DNA of 64,000 nt from Certhia americana (lineage: Eukaryota; Chordata; Aves; Passeriformes; Certhiidae). Where the stretch lies: the NCBI GenBank assembly GCA_018697195.1, contig CM031864.1:22945257-23009256 (forward strand), given 5' to 3'. Positions 35,040 through 46,858 of this stretch are shown one piece after another; within the stretch, counting starts at the first letter, position 1; each line of letters opens with the position of its first letter. The notes beneath the pieces are model-generated. The model had not been told where the DNA came from and did not search any database. It saw only the letters and a list, made by a program, of their open reading frames with translations. A program made the translations under genes and the position numbers.

Positions 35040-38000
35040 GTTGCTTTAATTTCATTTGCACTTGTTTCTAAAGCCAGAAGAGTCACTTTAGCTTTTTTTG
35101 TAACAGTCATTTAAAAAGGAAGCTTCATAAATTAAGGAACTCCAAAAATTAAAGGAATCATTATAACATAAAAGTGATGACCAAAGATGAGTGTCTTGCA
35201 GAATCCAGAAACAGTTATGGATGCCTTTACTCTTCCCTGCAGAAGACACACTCCTTGTCATCACCTCAGGCTCACTTGGAGTGCTTGTGATAAGAGCAGG
35301 ATTTCTAACAGATAAAGTATCTTCAGACCTCTCTCAGTCAGAAACTTGAATTAAACCACTACCAGTGTTTACCTCAACACTAACAGGAGTTATTAACCAG
35401 CTACAGAGAAACAGCTATTAAGAATTTTGCTATCAGTAAAATTATTAAGAATAAAAATATATCATCACTATGGCTTTCTTTTCTGTTACTTTTAAGACCA
35501 CAGTTTTCTTGCATTTATAAAAATTATTAAGGAAAATTAAGATTTCAATACACAAATTTAAACATAAGAAAACAACCCCGTGACTGCAAGGGAGGAACAG
35601 GCAGCTCAGAGGCTGAGGAATCTCCATTCTCAGACACATTCAAAACCCACTGGATATGGCCCCAGTCAAGCTGCCCTTGCTTCCATCAGGGTGTGTATCC
35701 CATAGACTCCTTCCAGCTTCAGCAGTCCAGTGTGATTCCATGAAAAACCTTAAGAATTTCCAAAATTAGAAGATCAAGGAAAAGCAGTTAAAATAAATTT
35801 ACCCTAGATTTTGTGCTAAACCAAGCATTATAGGTAATCTACCAGCATAATTATACCTAGACAACCATTATATTCAGCATTGCAAGAATTGTGCAGTGAA
35901 ACTACAAAACAAAGTTTTAAATGTCCATGTTGTCCCTAATTTAAGTATTTTTCACAGCACTGTCACTACACTACCTTAGATAACTATGCCAGCATAACTT
36001 AAATTCTGTGGTACAAGAGCAAAAGGGATGCTTTTAGAGGCAAATCTGGCTATTCTACATAGGGATTACTTAAGCAGTCTGTTCCCCACATTGATTCTGC
36101 AGTTAGCTCAAAGCAAAGGATTGCAGAGTTTGTCTCTATAAAAGCTAAGCTAAAAGGCAATACATGAAATGCAGCAGACCTGTGCAGTGCAATTGGCTGA
36201 CCTGTGCACACACAGCTGGGTGAAACAAGGAAGGACATGCTGCTTCATCCCAGAATGGCCAGCTCAGATCCACCCAGCACCAGCTGGGATCAGCAGCTGC
36301 TGCTCAGGGCCTGCACTCTGCAGGTCTGGGCTGCCCAGCAAAGCACTGAACCCCTCCCACGGTGCCACGGCTGCCCCAGCCCTGTGAGCTCCTCTGTCAC
36401 CCCAAGCAGGCATTGCACACCACTGCACCCATGGGTCTGGCTGCTGTGCTGACACTGGGACATCAGCTGGCAGCTTGGTCGGGGGACACACCAGGAAAAG
36501 GCATTTGCTAGGAAATGTGACTAGCAAAACCACCCTTCAGCAAAGCCTTCGGTGTTGACAGTTGATACTCACATAACCAATCAAAATGTAGTGTGAACAC
36601 ACATAATATTGTATATAAACAGTTAATGGGCCTAGGTTTTGTTGACATATGTGCAGTTGTTGGTAATGCAATAGCCTTGAAATAACTGAAAAAATTAGCA
36701 AATAAAATTATACTGATACACACAAAACAAAGCAAAAATATAGTGCTAAAGCTCCTCTATACATGCTTTTTCTTACTTCTTGCTCCATACCCTTTTTCCT
36801 GGCATGGTATCATTAGCTGATATCATTTATACCTGAAAAATTATTAATATTTTAAGTAATTAAATGAAAACATAAAGGCTGCAATTATTAAATTGATTAA
36901 ACACAAGCCAAACGAGTATGCAATCCTTCAGCCTTTTTAACATGGTGCTGCTTTATCTATCATTTTTACTTTAGGTACAATTTGGATCCCTGAAATAACT
37001 GAGTATTGTCAGTGCCAAGACATCAAATTCCTGAAAATCCTTTTGGGTAAAACAAGGGAAACAAATGTCATGAACACTGGGCTTAGCAAAACTTGTTTCT
37101 CCTAGAGATTTTTATATCTTCCCTTGAATTTTTCATGCCTAATAAAAAAGAAAACTCAGATGAAAGATTATAGAAAATCAGATTAAAACCAAATGTTAAT
37201 CAAAATAAGATATTGTAAACAAAATTATATCCATGGTGCTCTCTTGGATAATATCCAAGACATATTTTATTTACTGAGAAAGCTATTCATAATGCTCAGC
37301 TGCCTCTATTCTATTTTATTAAAAGTACAAAACAGTTTTCTCAGAATGCACATCCCCAAATCCCATTTTCCAATTTAGCAAAGACAACTGAAATGGTTCT
37401 ATTTTAAGAAGATATGATTAATTTTTGGCAACTTCTTCAAATTACTTGATTTTTATGCAGAAATTCAGCTAGAAGCCTAGACGATATGTTTGAAAACAAA
37501 ACTCTAATTTTAGCATTGCAATTTTTGGAAAGCTAGATAACTTAGTGTTTGAACAAATTAGAATGCAACATTTTTGCCTCCTACTGTCTTTCTTGCAAGA
37601 TCTAAAAAGTCGCAACAACTTAAAAGACACCAGTTCTTTTGGATCTAACCAGAGCAAGGTGTTTCATTAACATCACAGAAATACTTAGAAAGAAGAATAC
37701 AGCCTTTCTCCATGCTAATTACACCTTCCCATGTTAGGCAAGAAAATCTTATTCTGACTGGTCACAGCAATTTTTTTTTTAAATTTGGCCAATTTAACAC
37801 GATGCCTAAAAATGTATAGGCTGTGGACAAGGAAACCAGACATAGCACAGCTGCTTTGCTGCTCCACATCCTCAAGGATGGAAGGAGGGACAGAGGGCCA
37901 GCAGCAATCCTGGGCCCCACAGCATGACCTTTGTGGCAAAAATCTCTTCAAACTTGGGGCTTTCTGTACCTTACCTCTATGATCCTGAGGAAGTGTAATA

Positions 38001-39641
38001 GAGCCAGGCTGGTTTCCCCATCCTCCTGCACTTCTTGCCCTGTTCTTGCACGATTTTGGCTGAATTTCAGTGCTTCAGCACCCTTCAGTGTGTAAGGGTT
38101 GATTTCTGCTTGGCTGTGCTCTGCAGAGAGCCCAGCCCAGCAGATCAGTAAGGCTTTGAAAAGGCAGTTCTGTATTGCACAACTACAGTAGCAGACAAGT
38201 GGTTAACAACAGACTGATTAATTAATTTTGGTTTGTCTCTAGTGGAACAGCAGGTTAAGCTCTAGTTTCTGCTTAACTTAATCAGGTGCAGCATATGCAC
38301 CATCGCATATGTTGGCAGTTGCCGATTCTGTCCACAACGTTGTTGAACTAGCAGTAATTTACTCACAGCTTTTCCACTTAATTAAATAGGAAGCAGCAGG
38401 TTCCTGCTGTGCCAATCCTAAAGGCATCATGGAAAAATGAAATGGCTGCCATCCTGCAGTGACACTCCTATGTATTGTGCTTACTCCAGAGCACTGCCAA
38501 GGGCTGACACGTATGTGTATATATACACCCTTTGGTTCGCTGTCTACATTGTCGGAGGCAACTGAAATGTTGTTTTATAGTTAATCTCTTTCCATTTTGT
38601 GCATTTTAAATGGATATATTTATCTATCTGGTGGCCAAATATGCAACATATTTACTACAGATGGCCCCACAGATGGAATTTGAAATTAAAATCCCACTGA
38701 TTTTGAAATAATTTAATTTGCTATAGAGATCCAGTTCCTCAGCTGGTGAAATTGGCAAAGCTTCATCGTAGTCACTCCCCCTGACTGCCAGCTCCAGAGA
38801 ATCACCCCCCGGGCTCCACTCCTACAGAGTGGAAACTCTACAAAAGGCTGATCAGCTCCAAATTTGGAGAGGAGAATAAGGGAAACTTCAAAATACAGAC
38901 CTAAACCTGGTTCCAAATTTTGTTGTCCAGACTTAAGTCAGGTTCTTACACAGATCTGTCAGTTCACTCATCCTGGTCCCAACACTTCATACAGTGAGTG
39001 GCAGAAGCTGGGGAAATAGGACTTTTTCAAACAGATACAAACCCTGGAGAAGTACCCACTAGGTTTAAACAGCATCTCTCCCCTTCATACATAAGCACAG
39101 TGACTCAGTGGGAAAAAGACTCGGAGAAATATAATTTCCCCACACAAGAGCCCTGCACTGATGGACTGGAAGTCAGTAAAATTATCTAGTTCCTCAGTAG
39201 GCTGCTCCTTCCTGTAAAATACCTGTATACATGCCACTCCCAAGGTTCCACAATAAGCACACCCATAAAAGCCAACAGTCCAAGAATCAATACTTAAAAG
39301 GTAATTCCAATTTTGTACAGCTCTCTGCTTCTACTCACCCACCTGCAGAGAATTATTTTGGAGAAGTAATTTCCTGCTGAATCAGGTATTTTACCCAGGC
39401 TTTTGCTGAATCTCAGATGTATAAAACCAAATCTTCCTCCCAAGCTTCAGCTTCCTCATTATGCCATGCTCAGTGAGAGCAAGTTGTTATATGATACACC
39501 TGATAAGGCTTGAGAAGCCCAGCTCAGATGTAACCAAACCAGTGTAACAGCTTGGAGAAAGAAAATGAGAAATATTTATGCTCATCTTACTAGCGAAGGT
39601 ATCTAGGTATCTTTTGTCTTCTCTGCTTAAATTCAGAGCCT

Positions 39642-39661
39642 AAAAAAAAAAAAAAAAAAAA
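39642..39661. repeat. Poly(A) run, 20 bases
   Basis: A homopolymer tract in intron 1 of ATP6V1G3. No retroposon body is visible to its left. Confidence 0.88.
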
Positions 39662-41024
39662 GGTGAGGTTCTTATTGCTCAGTGGTGTTAAATAGGTTGT
39701 TACCATAGGAAAATAAATCAATGTGCCTCAAGAGGTCAAGATGGCTCTTTCAGCTGCCTTGGCCTCCACTCTCACATCTTGTGATGTCCTAATTTAAGCA
39801 ACTAAGCAATTTTTCAGCCATTGAAGATATTTCTCCTGTTAAGAAAAGGGAGCCACCTTATTCCCCGCACTCCTAAAATTCTAACTGTACAGCAGAAAGA
39901 GACCCCAAAAATCAGCATTAGCCCAGGTGTGTCAAGTATAGCATACCAACAGACCATGCAAGAGGTTTACAGTTAGAAAATTACTGTTTCCTCACAAGGT
40001 AGTGTAGCAGAATCCTGAGGAGATCCATGCAACTTTACTGACTTTATAAATGACAGAGAAGCCCATAGGGGTTCTATGATATGCTCACCAGCTTCTTCAT
40101 GTAAAACCTTAAACACCATGTTTTCATCAAACCATTAACTCTTATTATTTACGTGAGAACCGTGCTAGATCCATGAAGTACTTTATGTTCAGTCCTGAAA
40201 TGTCTTACGTGCTCTTGATTTGACAAGCCCATAGTGTTTTACCTAGAACAAACTATTCACAGCAAACAAAAAACATCGCCTTACAGATTGCCTTCTTGTT
40301 TAAAATGAAAAACAAACAAACAAAACAATTCTAATCCTTTTCATGGTTTCTGTGCACTGGCAAAGAATAACATCAACTTCCCTCTCTTCATCACTCACCT
40401 CTGCATTTAACAAAGGTTAGTAGAAAAGGGTGGGGGAGAAAAGGACAAAGCCTGAAAGTTGCAACTCAGTTTGGTAGTGGTTAAGACATCTTGCATTATT
40501 TTGGATATCTGCCAACTCTAAGCAGAATCCAGTTGGTGTGGGATGAAGGGATTCTGGCAACCAATCAATACAGGAAATCTTACAGAATAACGTCTTTTCC
40601 CATCCGTGACAACTAAAATCTGTTATCTGGCTGCTACTACTGCTGATGAAGAAAAGATAGATATTTATTTAAACACCAAACTGTGATTAGGAAAAAATGC
40701 ATTTGTGTTGCAGAAAGGCGTCTCCTTGCAAAAGGACTTCTGTTGTCAGCAAACCAAGAAGCTCTTCACTTGATGTGTGCTTCTGCACAGGATGTTGGTC
40801 TCAGAAGAGGGGTCCTTGCATGACTGGCTAGCAGTCAAACAGTATTTTAAGTATATCAGTTTGTCTCTTCTGACCACTATTGTTGTGCAAATAAATCCAA
40901 TGGACAAGACTTTCAGCAAAGTCAGTGTTCTACTGTGCCAGCTAAAGTATCTCTGATTTGGAGAGCTCCATCTTTGGGGAAATAGGGATGGTATGAAATA
41001 AATTCTTCTTTCTTCCCCCTCTAG

Positions 41025-41125
41025 GAAAGGGTAAAAGGCTGAAGCAGGCCAAGGAAGAAGCCACAGCTGAGATAGACCACTACAGACTACAGAGAGAGAA
41101 GGAATTTAGAAACAAGGAAACAAAC
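41025..41125 (+). CDS. ATP6V1G3: ATP6V1G3 exon 2: central helical part
   Basis: This 101-base exon completes codon 28 (AGA, Arg) and encodes residues 28-61: RKGKRLKQAKEEATAEIDHY followed by RLQREKEFRNKETN. The KGKRL and QAKEEA motifs and the EFR segment are family hallmarks of the V-ATPase G subunit long helix. The exon ends in phase 0 at AAC|GTAAGTAAG. Compared with human G3 the segment after EFR is the most changed, but no residue is lost and the frame is intact. Confidence 0.96.
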
Positions 41126-44100
41126 GTAAGTAAGAAACCTGTGTAAGTTCTTTTGTCATACCAAACTGCCCAATGGTAAACCAAATTGCTTCCAAGAGTA
41201 CTACACGGAGACTCCTGCAAACCAGTGTGGTTATACTGATGAAATATAGGGGCATCATCTACAGTGTCTATAAGCTTCATTTGAACTTTTTCACAGGCTT
41301 TGAATGTGTTTGTAGAAGAAATTGGGGATATTCACCTCTAAAATGGTCCAGGTTCCATATTTGGTTCATGTTTATGCTTTGGAGACATATGTCCCTTAAA
41401 GAAAAATACTTTTGGGTCCTTTTTCTATAATCACAGATAGACCTAGTTCTTGTCCTGAAACTGGAGGATTCAGTAAGATGGATGTGTCAGTAAAAGCAAA
41501 AGTTTAAAATGTTTCAGTTCTGTTCTACTTCAGCTATCTCTTTTCAGTACATATAAAACTGCATCCTTTATCAACTTAAATCACCAGAACTTTGGAGTTT
41601 TTCACTGTTTCTAGAGTAAAAGTGGTGTGACTTGCTATTTTCATATGTGAATAAAGCCGTTCTATACATTTAAAGTATCTTGTATTTTTCCCTAGTATTT
41701 CCATGAAATTCACAAACCATTCTCTTTTCACCAGGTGGTCTTCCTCCTAAATTTTTGTTCTTGTTTTTTCCCCCAGCTTGTATCCTGCAAAGACAAGGAA
41801 AGTACTTGTGCAAAAATGGACACACACACAAAAAAAAAAAAAAAAGTCCAAAGAGGTCAAACAAAATCTGTTTTACAAACCTGAAATTTCAGTCACATCT
41901 CACATAAAACATTTTCCAGCAGGGAGCACAAGCCTTAGGATCATCTATAAACACAAAGTCCCTGTCATACCCTGCCAGCCCCCAGACACTGTCACATAGG
42001 CAGGCCAGGTAGAAATGTCTTACATGTACAGTTTCAGTTGTTTACTGACACCAAAATAAAGTAAAAATACCTCTAAAATTTGTTCACCTTTTCAGTCAAG
42101 CCAGACTTCTTGTTCTAGGTCTTGATAGCAGAAGAGTAAAGATGTTGCTTTTTTGTGAACTCAATTTTTTTCACCACAACCAAATTAAAGCTGCAGGGAA
42201 AGGCCGCTATTTGTTGACTGAACGTTTTACACCAGCAGGACAGAGCACATACTGCTCCTCGAATGACAGCAAGTTGTACAAGATCATTGCAGTCCTCCTG
42301 CACATTCCCTGACCCCATTATGTCGAACGTTCATCTCCCCAGACAAATGCCATCATTATTAACCTGTGTCTGGGAGGCAGTCGGGAGCTCCAGCAAAGCC
42401 AGTGCAGAGGGAGCTCTGATGCTCAGTTCAGTTTACTTCCTCGGGTATTTGGACACAAGTATTTTTAATTCTCTGTCACAGCCTCCTTTAATGCCATTCC
42501 TCCTCTTACTTTGTATCACTTGTATCCAAACAGGAGCAAATTTTCTTATGCTATGAGATGCTTCATATCCATCTAGAATTAACAACAGCAAGAGAAAAAT
42601 AATGGTTGATGTTAGAATGACAAAATGGAGAACCTTTCTTGAAAATAAATTTTTTTTGCCTGGATCTCAAATCAATTTTGCTAGAGTTCAAAGGTTTTCA
42701 ATCAGTGCCTGAGGTCACTTAACTCTGGAGATTGCAGCCTAGTTCTGAATTTCTGGCATAAAACCTGTGTGGGGAAAATAAGTGACAAACATTCAAGGTC
42801 AGCAGAAATCATAAATTAAGCAGAGCATTGCATGCATTCTGCAGGAAAAAGGTCCTCAATTTCAGAAGCAGAAAAAGAGAGGGACAAACATGTAGAAGAG
42901 TAAGAATTTACTGTCCCAAATTATAATATTAGCATGAGCTGAGAAAGCAGGTCTGCAGAGGCTCTTCTTAAAATTATAATACTTTTCTTAAAGCTTTTCA
43001 AAACTATTTTATAGCTGGATAATATGCAACCATCTGGGATCTCTAGGAAGTTACTTTCCCCAGTGGAAAAATTCAGTTCCATAAATCTGGTCAAAGCTGT
43101 ACAGCCTTTCCCACACGCAACCCTTGCAACTTAAAATAAAATGTCAGCTAAAAATAGTTATTACATAAAACTATAATCTTTTCCCAATACTTACATTTCC
43201 TACATTTCTTCCAAATTGAAAAACGGTTTACATGTGGATTATGGACAAATGTCTTACTATGTTGCCAGGTACTGATAAATGGAACAGGGAAGGTGGCTTA
43301 TGTGAAAGATGCTTTTCCTTCTTTTAAGGACTAAGTTGGGCTGAAACCACATGGAAAACAGAGTTAATGACCCCTCCCTTGTTTCTGGTCATGCACTGGG
43401 TACTCTACTAATATACCACAGGTCAGCTCCACCTGCTAGTTCACCCCAGAGAACTATGGAGGGAACAAGAACAATATATAACTTGTTTCTTACTCTGACA
43501 GCACACAGAAATGTCTTCTTCTCTCCACATGGAATTCTTTAGCTGGAAACCAATTTCTCTGCTGGTATCTGAAGGGAAGACTTTTCCATAAGGGAGGAAT
43601 TCAAGGGATGTTGGGGCAGTGGGGGAGGAGGGAGCAAAGTCACAGATTTGGAACGTATGCATCTGTTTATAACATAACCTTGCTAAAATGTTCAGTGAGT
43701 CTAGAGTCAATTAAATCCTAAGCGAATGTCCTGATATTAACTGTGCCAGAAGCTGTCTGGTATTTCGCCAGATAAGAAAATGTAACATTAAAAGACCTTG
43801 TCTGAGGCCTGTTGAGGGTTATACATCACTAACTGCTGAAGACATTTCAAGTACTCTGAAACTCTAATTATGCACTTTCAGGAAGGCTTTTCCATGTCTG
43901 GTCCGTAGCTGCACTCACAGGCATTCTCAATGAGGCCAAATGAAGGCACACGGTGATAGAACTTAGCTGACTAGTCATTAAAATAGAAAACAAATTAAAA
44001 TGAGCCGCATAAAAGACAAAACATACACAATGTTTTTCCCATAGCAAGCTGGGAAACTTTTGTTACATAGGGAGATTCCCATTGCTAATGAGAGATGCCT

Positions 44101-44263
44101 TTAATCCTGTTTTTATGCATACAGCTGAACCCAGATCAAACCCTCACTGTTCGGAAGCACTGTGATCTGTTTGTGTTATGCTTGTGCTACATGGTGAAGG
44201 AAAGTACAATAAACATGGTTATATATAACCTCTCGTTTTGCTCAGAGGTCTTCTGCTTTTCAG
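41126..44263 (+). other. ATP6V1G3: ATP6V1G3 intron 2
   Basis: A 3.1-kb intron with a strong GTAAGTAAG donor and a TTCTGCTTTTCAG acceptor. It contains a short (AC)n plus poly(A) stretch near 41.82-41.85 kb. A second AG at 44244-44245 lies exactly 18 bases before the acceptor. No other exon is evident. Confidence 0.92.
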
Positions 44264-44437
44264 GTAATGGGCTCCCAAGGTAACCTCTCTGCCAAAATAG
44301 AAGAGCAAACAACAGAAGCCATCCGAAACCTCACCAGCAGCTACCACAGGAACATGGAGAGCATGATGAAAAAGCTTTTGAGCACAATATGTGACATCAG
44401 CCCTGAAATTCACCCAAACTTCAGGCCTGCAGTTTAA
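44264..44437 (+). CDS. ATP6V1G3: ATP6V1G3 exon 3: C-terminal part and stop
   Basis: The exon encodes residues 62-118. It starts VMGSQGNLSAKIEEQT, continues through a helical segment with NMESMMKKLLSTICD, and ends at a TAA stop (44435-44437) after EIHPNFRPAV. The MGSQ-NL start, the Cys in the CD motif and the PEIH-N-R tail correspond to human G3. This half diverges much more from mammals than exon 1, consistent with looser constraint on the C-terminal helix. The reading frame through all three exons is uninterrupted, so the gene appears functional. Confidence 0.96.
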   Translation, partial: VMGSQGNLSAKIEEQTTEAIRNLTSSYHRNMESMMKKLLSTICDISPEIHPNFRPAV

Positions 44438-44673
44438 GATTCATAGATGGTCAGTGTTTGTAAAAAGTAGCCTTCTTTGTTGGTAAGCGTAAATACTTCC
44501 ACATGTATCGTTTCTGCATGTGTGAGAAAAAAAGAGCACTGAAGCCCAGAGCACACAATTCCACAGCTCTTGATGTGACAGGAATTATATGGGGGTTCAC
44601 AAGCATTTGTTGGAATATTGCTTTCTGTAGTTAAGCCCCCATCATTTAGACAGGGGCAAGCCAACAACAGCAG

Positions 44674-44679
44674 AATAAA
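44674..44679 (+). terminator. ATP6V1G3: Candidate ATP6V1G3 polyadenylation signal
   Basis: AATAAA lies 237 bases after the stop codon and is the first canonical signal in the 3' flank. It would give a 3' UTR of roughly 260 bases. A further AATAAA near 45305 could serve a longer form. Confidence 0.55.
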
Positions 44680-46810
44680 TGATTATTTGACACCAGCAGG
44701 TTTTCAGTGGGAGTCTTTGTTCCTTTTGTCTTATGAAACGTTCTGTACTTGGATGTTATGTTGCTTAAGGTCTGTTTATCCTAATCTTTACTTCTCTTCA
44801 CTTACATGAAATAGAACATCACAAAAACCCTAAAATGGAACATTTCTGTTTTCCTTGTGACACAGGGTCTGGTCAGGTTATGGACCATACAGGAACACTT
44901 GATTTTGGGCAAAAAGAATAGGTCAAAGCATTTTTAATGTTTCTGTTCTAGTTTAAAGCAAAATGTAGTTAACTGGTACAAAATTATGCTTAAAAGCCAT
45001 ACTTAAATTATTTTCCTAAAATTTAGCTACACCACAGACATTATAAAGCTTTGTTAAGTCTGAAAAATGAGAACAGGCATAATCATTATTTATAAAATTG
45101 CTATGGTGCAAGAGGCAGGCTAGCACATCTATTCTTTTCTATGAAAGCACAGGAACCCAAGGGTGCAAACTCTACACCAGTTATGCTAAATGGTACCTGA
45201 ATCCACAGGTTATTCACCAGAAACAACATCAGCTACAGCTCATTTCTGTTACCCTAAGTGACCTTGGGTAATACTTCCCTCTGCAATAGCACAGATTTCC
45301 CTTGGAATAAATTCTACTGAAGTTAGGAAAATACAATATGATCTGTGCTCTCAAGGTGAAGCCCATTCAGTCTGATGGGAGGCTGCTGGGAGGCACTGAT
45401 GAAGTGGGGATCTGACACACACCTGCACTGTGAGCTTCTTTAATGCCTTGTCTCCACTACAAAATTACACCAAATTAGAAAAGAAGCTTGAGAAATTGCA
45501 GTGACTAGCAAACAATAGCCATGATTTTCAGTCCACGTAGACACAGACAAATCTTTTCAATTTCACAGCAGCTAGTCATAGGCAATCTCCTGTTCAAGCA
45601 AGGTTTACACAGTTGACATGCTGTCATGTGTAAAATGACCGTAAAGCTGTAGTCAACCTAATGTCAGCAAACATGACTCCTCAAGGCTGTGCCTGGATAC
45701 TACATAATCTCCAAGCCCTGATTGTTACAGTCTCCTGTGCTTAATTATATTCTCTGGGGACCCAAGGATGCTGAGGAATGGGAAAGAAACTAGAAATCCT
45801 ATTGAAATGAGCAGAAAGGCTCATTTATTTAGGAGTGCTTTGAATCAATGTGTGATAGGTTTTGATTTACTAAGGGGATGAAGCCACTCCAGTCCCAGCC
45901 TACATGCAGGACCCAATGCAGGTACCTTCCTGCACATTTCGGGCAGGCAGGGCTGCCTCACAGCCCAGGGGCACATGCCTCCAGCTTGGGTCATGGCTGC
46001 AGCCCCAGCCCCACAGCTGTGAAACACAGATCTTCTGAACCTAAACAGTCACCAAGGTGGATACTGACACCTCACAGGGTCTCACTGTGGTGCTCAGAAC
46101 TGTTCTGCTTTCCCTGTGGTCTACCCCAGCACCCTTGCCTCCAGCTATCACTTCTGAACATACAGAAATATTGCAGGTTCAGCTGCAGAACTAAAGCAAT
46201 GGGGCTCCCATTGCCAGTTGCATGGGATAAAGCACACCCCCTACACACGCCCTCCCATGGTAACAGCAGAGTTTCCACAGCCTGGTGGGCAGCAAAATCG
46301 AGCAGCAGCTTCTCAGGAGGCAGAAACTCAAGTTACATGAAATAAAGGTTTGTCTTCCTTGTTACCCTTTTTATGACAATCCCTCTCTCCCTCATTCTTG
46401 CCAAAATCTATCTTCTCTCACCAACTACTTCTCTTGCAAAGCTTTCTAGGCTGTCTGTACCCTTCTGGTCCTACTGGTCACACACACATCTCTTATTTAA
46501 ATATCCTCTGCCCTGGAGTCACAGCCATGACCTGCCTGTATCCTTGTTATCATCTGCATACCTGAGATACACACTGAGTCTTAGGTTATGAGACTTATTT
46601 GAACATGATTATGTTCTTGAACTGTGGCTAGTCTGTGGCTACCGCTCAAAAAGGAATGAATTTGATAAGATTAGGTCTTTGATCTCAAGATATAAATCTG
46701 AGCACTTTTAGCACTCTGAGCATTTACTCTTTTCTACATTCAGTCCTACTTCTGGACATAAAGAAATTGGTCATACCATCACTTTTAGATGTACAGAGGT
46801 AAGGGTAATT

Positions 46811-46858
46811 GACAAGATTATATTAAATGAATTTGGCAAGATTATATTAAATGAACAG
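46811..46858. repeat. 24-bp tandem duplication, two copies
   Basis: CAAGATTATATTAAATGAA is repeated with a period of 24 bases (copies 46811-46834 and 46835-46858). Differences are confined to the second base and the last three bases of the unit. Confidence 0.85.

Larger units (their letters stand above)
33775..41024 (+). other. ATP6V1G3: ATP6V1G3 intron 1
   Basis: A 7.25-kb intron starting GTAAGTAG and ending with the pyrimidine-rich acceptor TTCTTTCTTCCCCCTCTAG. It contains a T21 run (35019-35039), a GC-rich patch at about 36.16-36.50 kb and an A20 run (39642-39661). I see no further exon or clear transposon. Confidence 0.92.

Noticed and set aside
36160..36533. GC-rich block with open frames on both strands in ATP6V1G3 intron 1
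   Set aside because: No splice sites that keep the ATP6V1G3 frame, which is already complete at 118 residues; no domain recognised.
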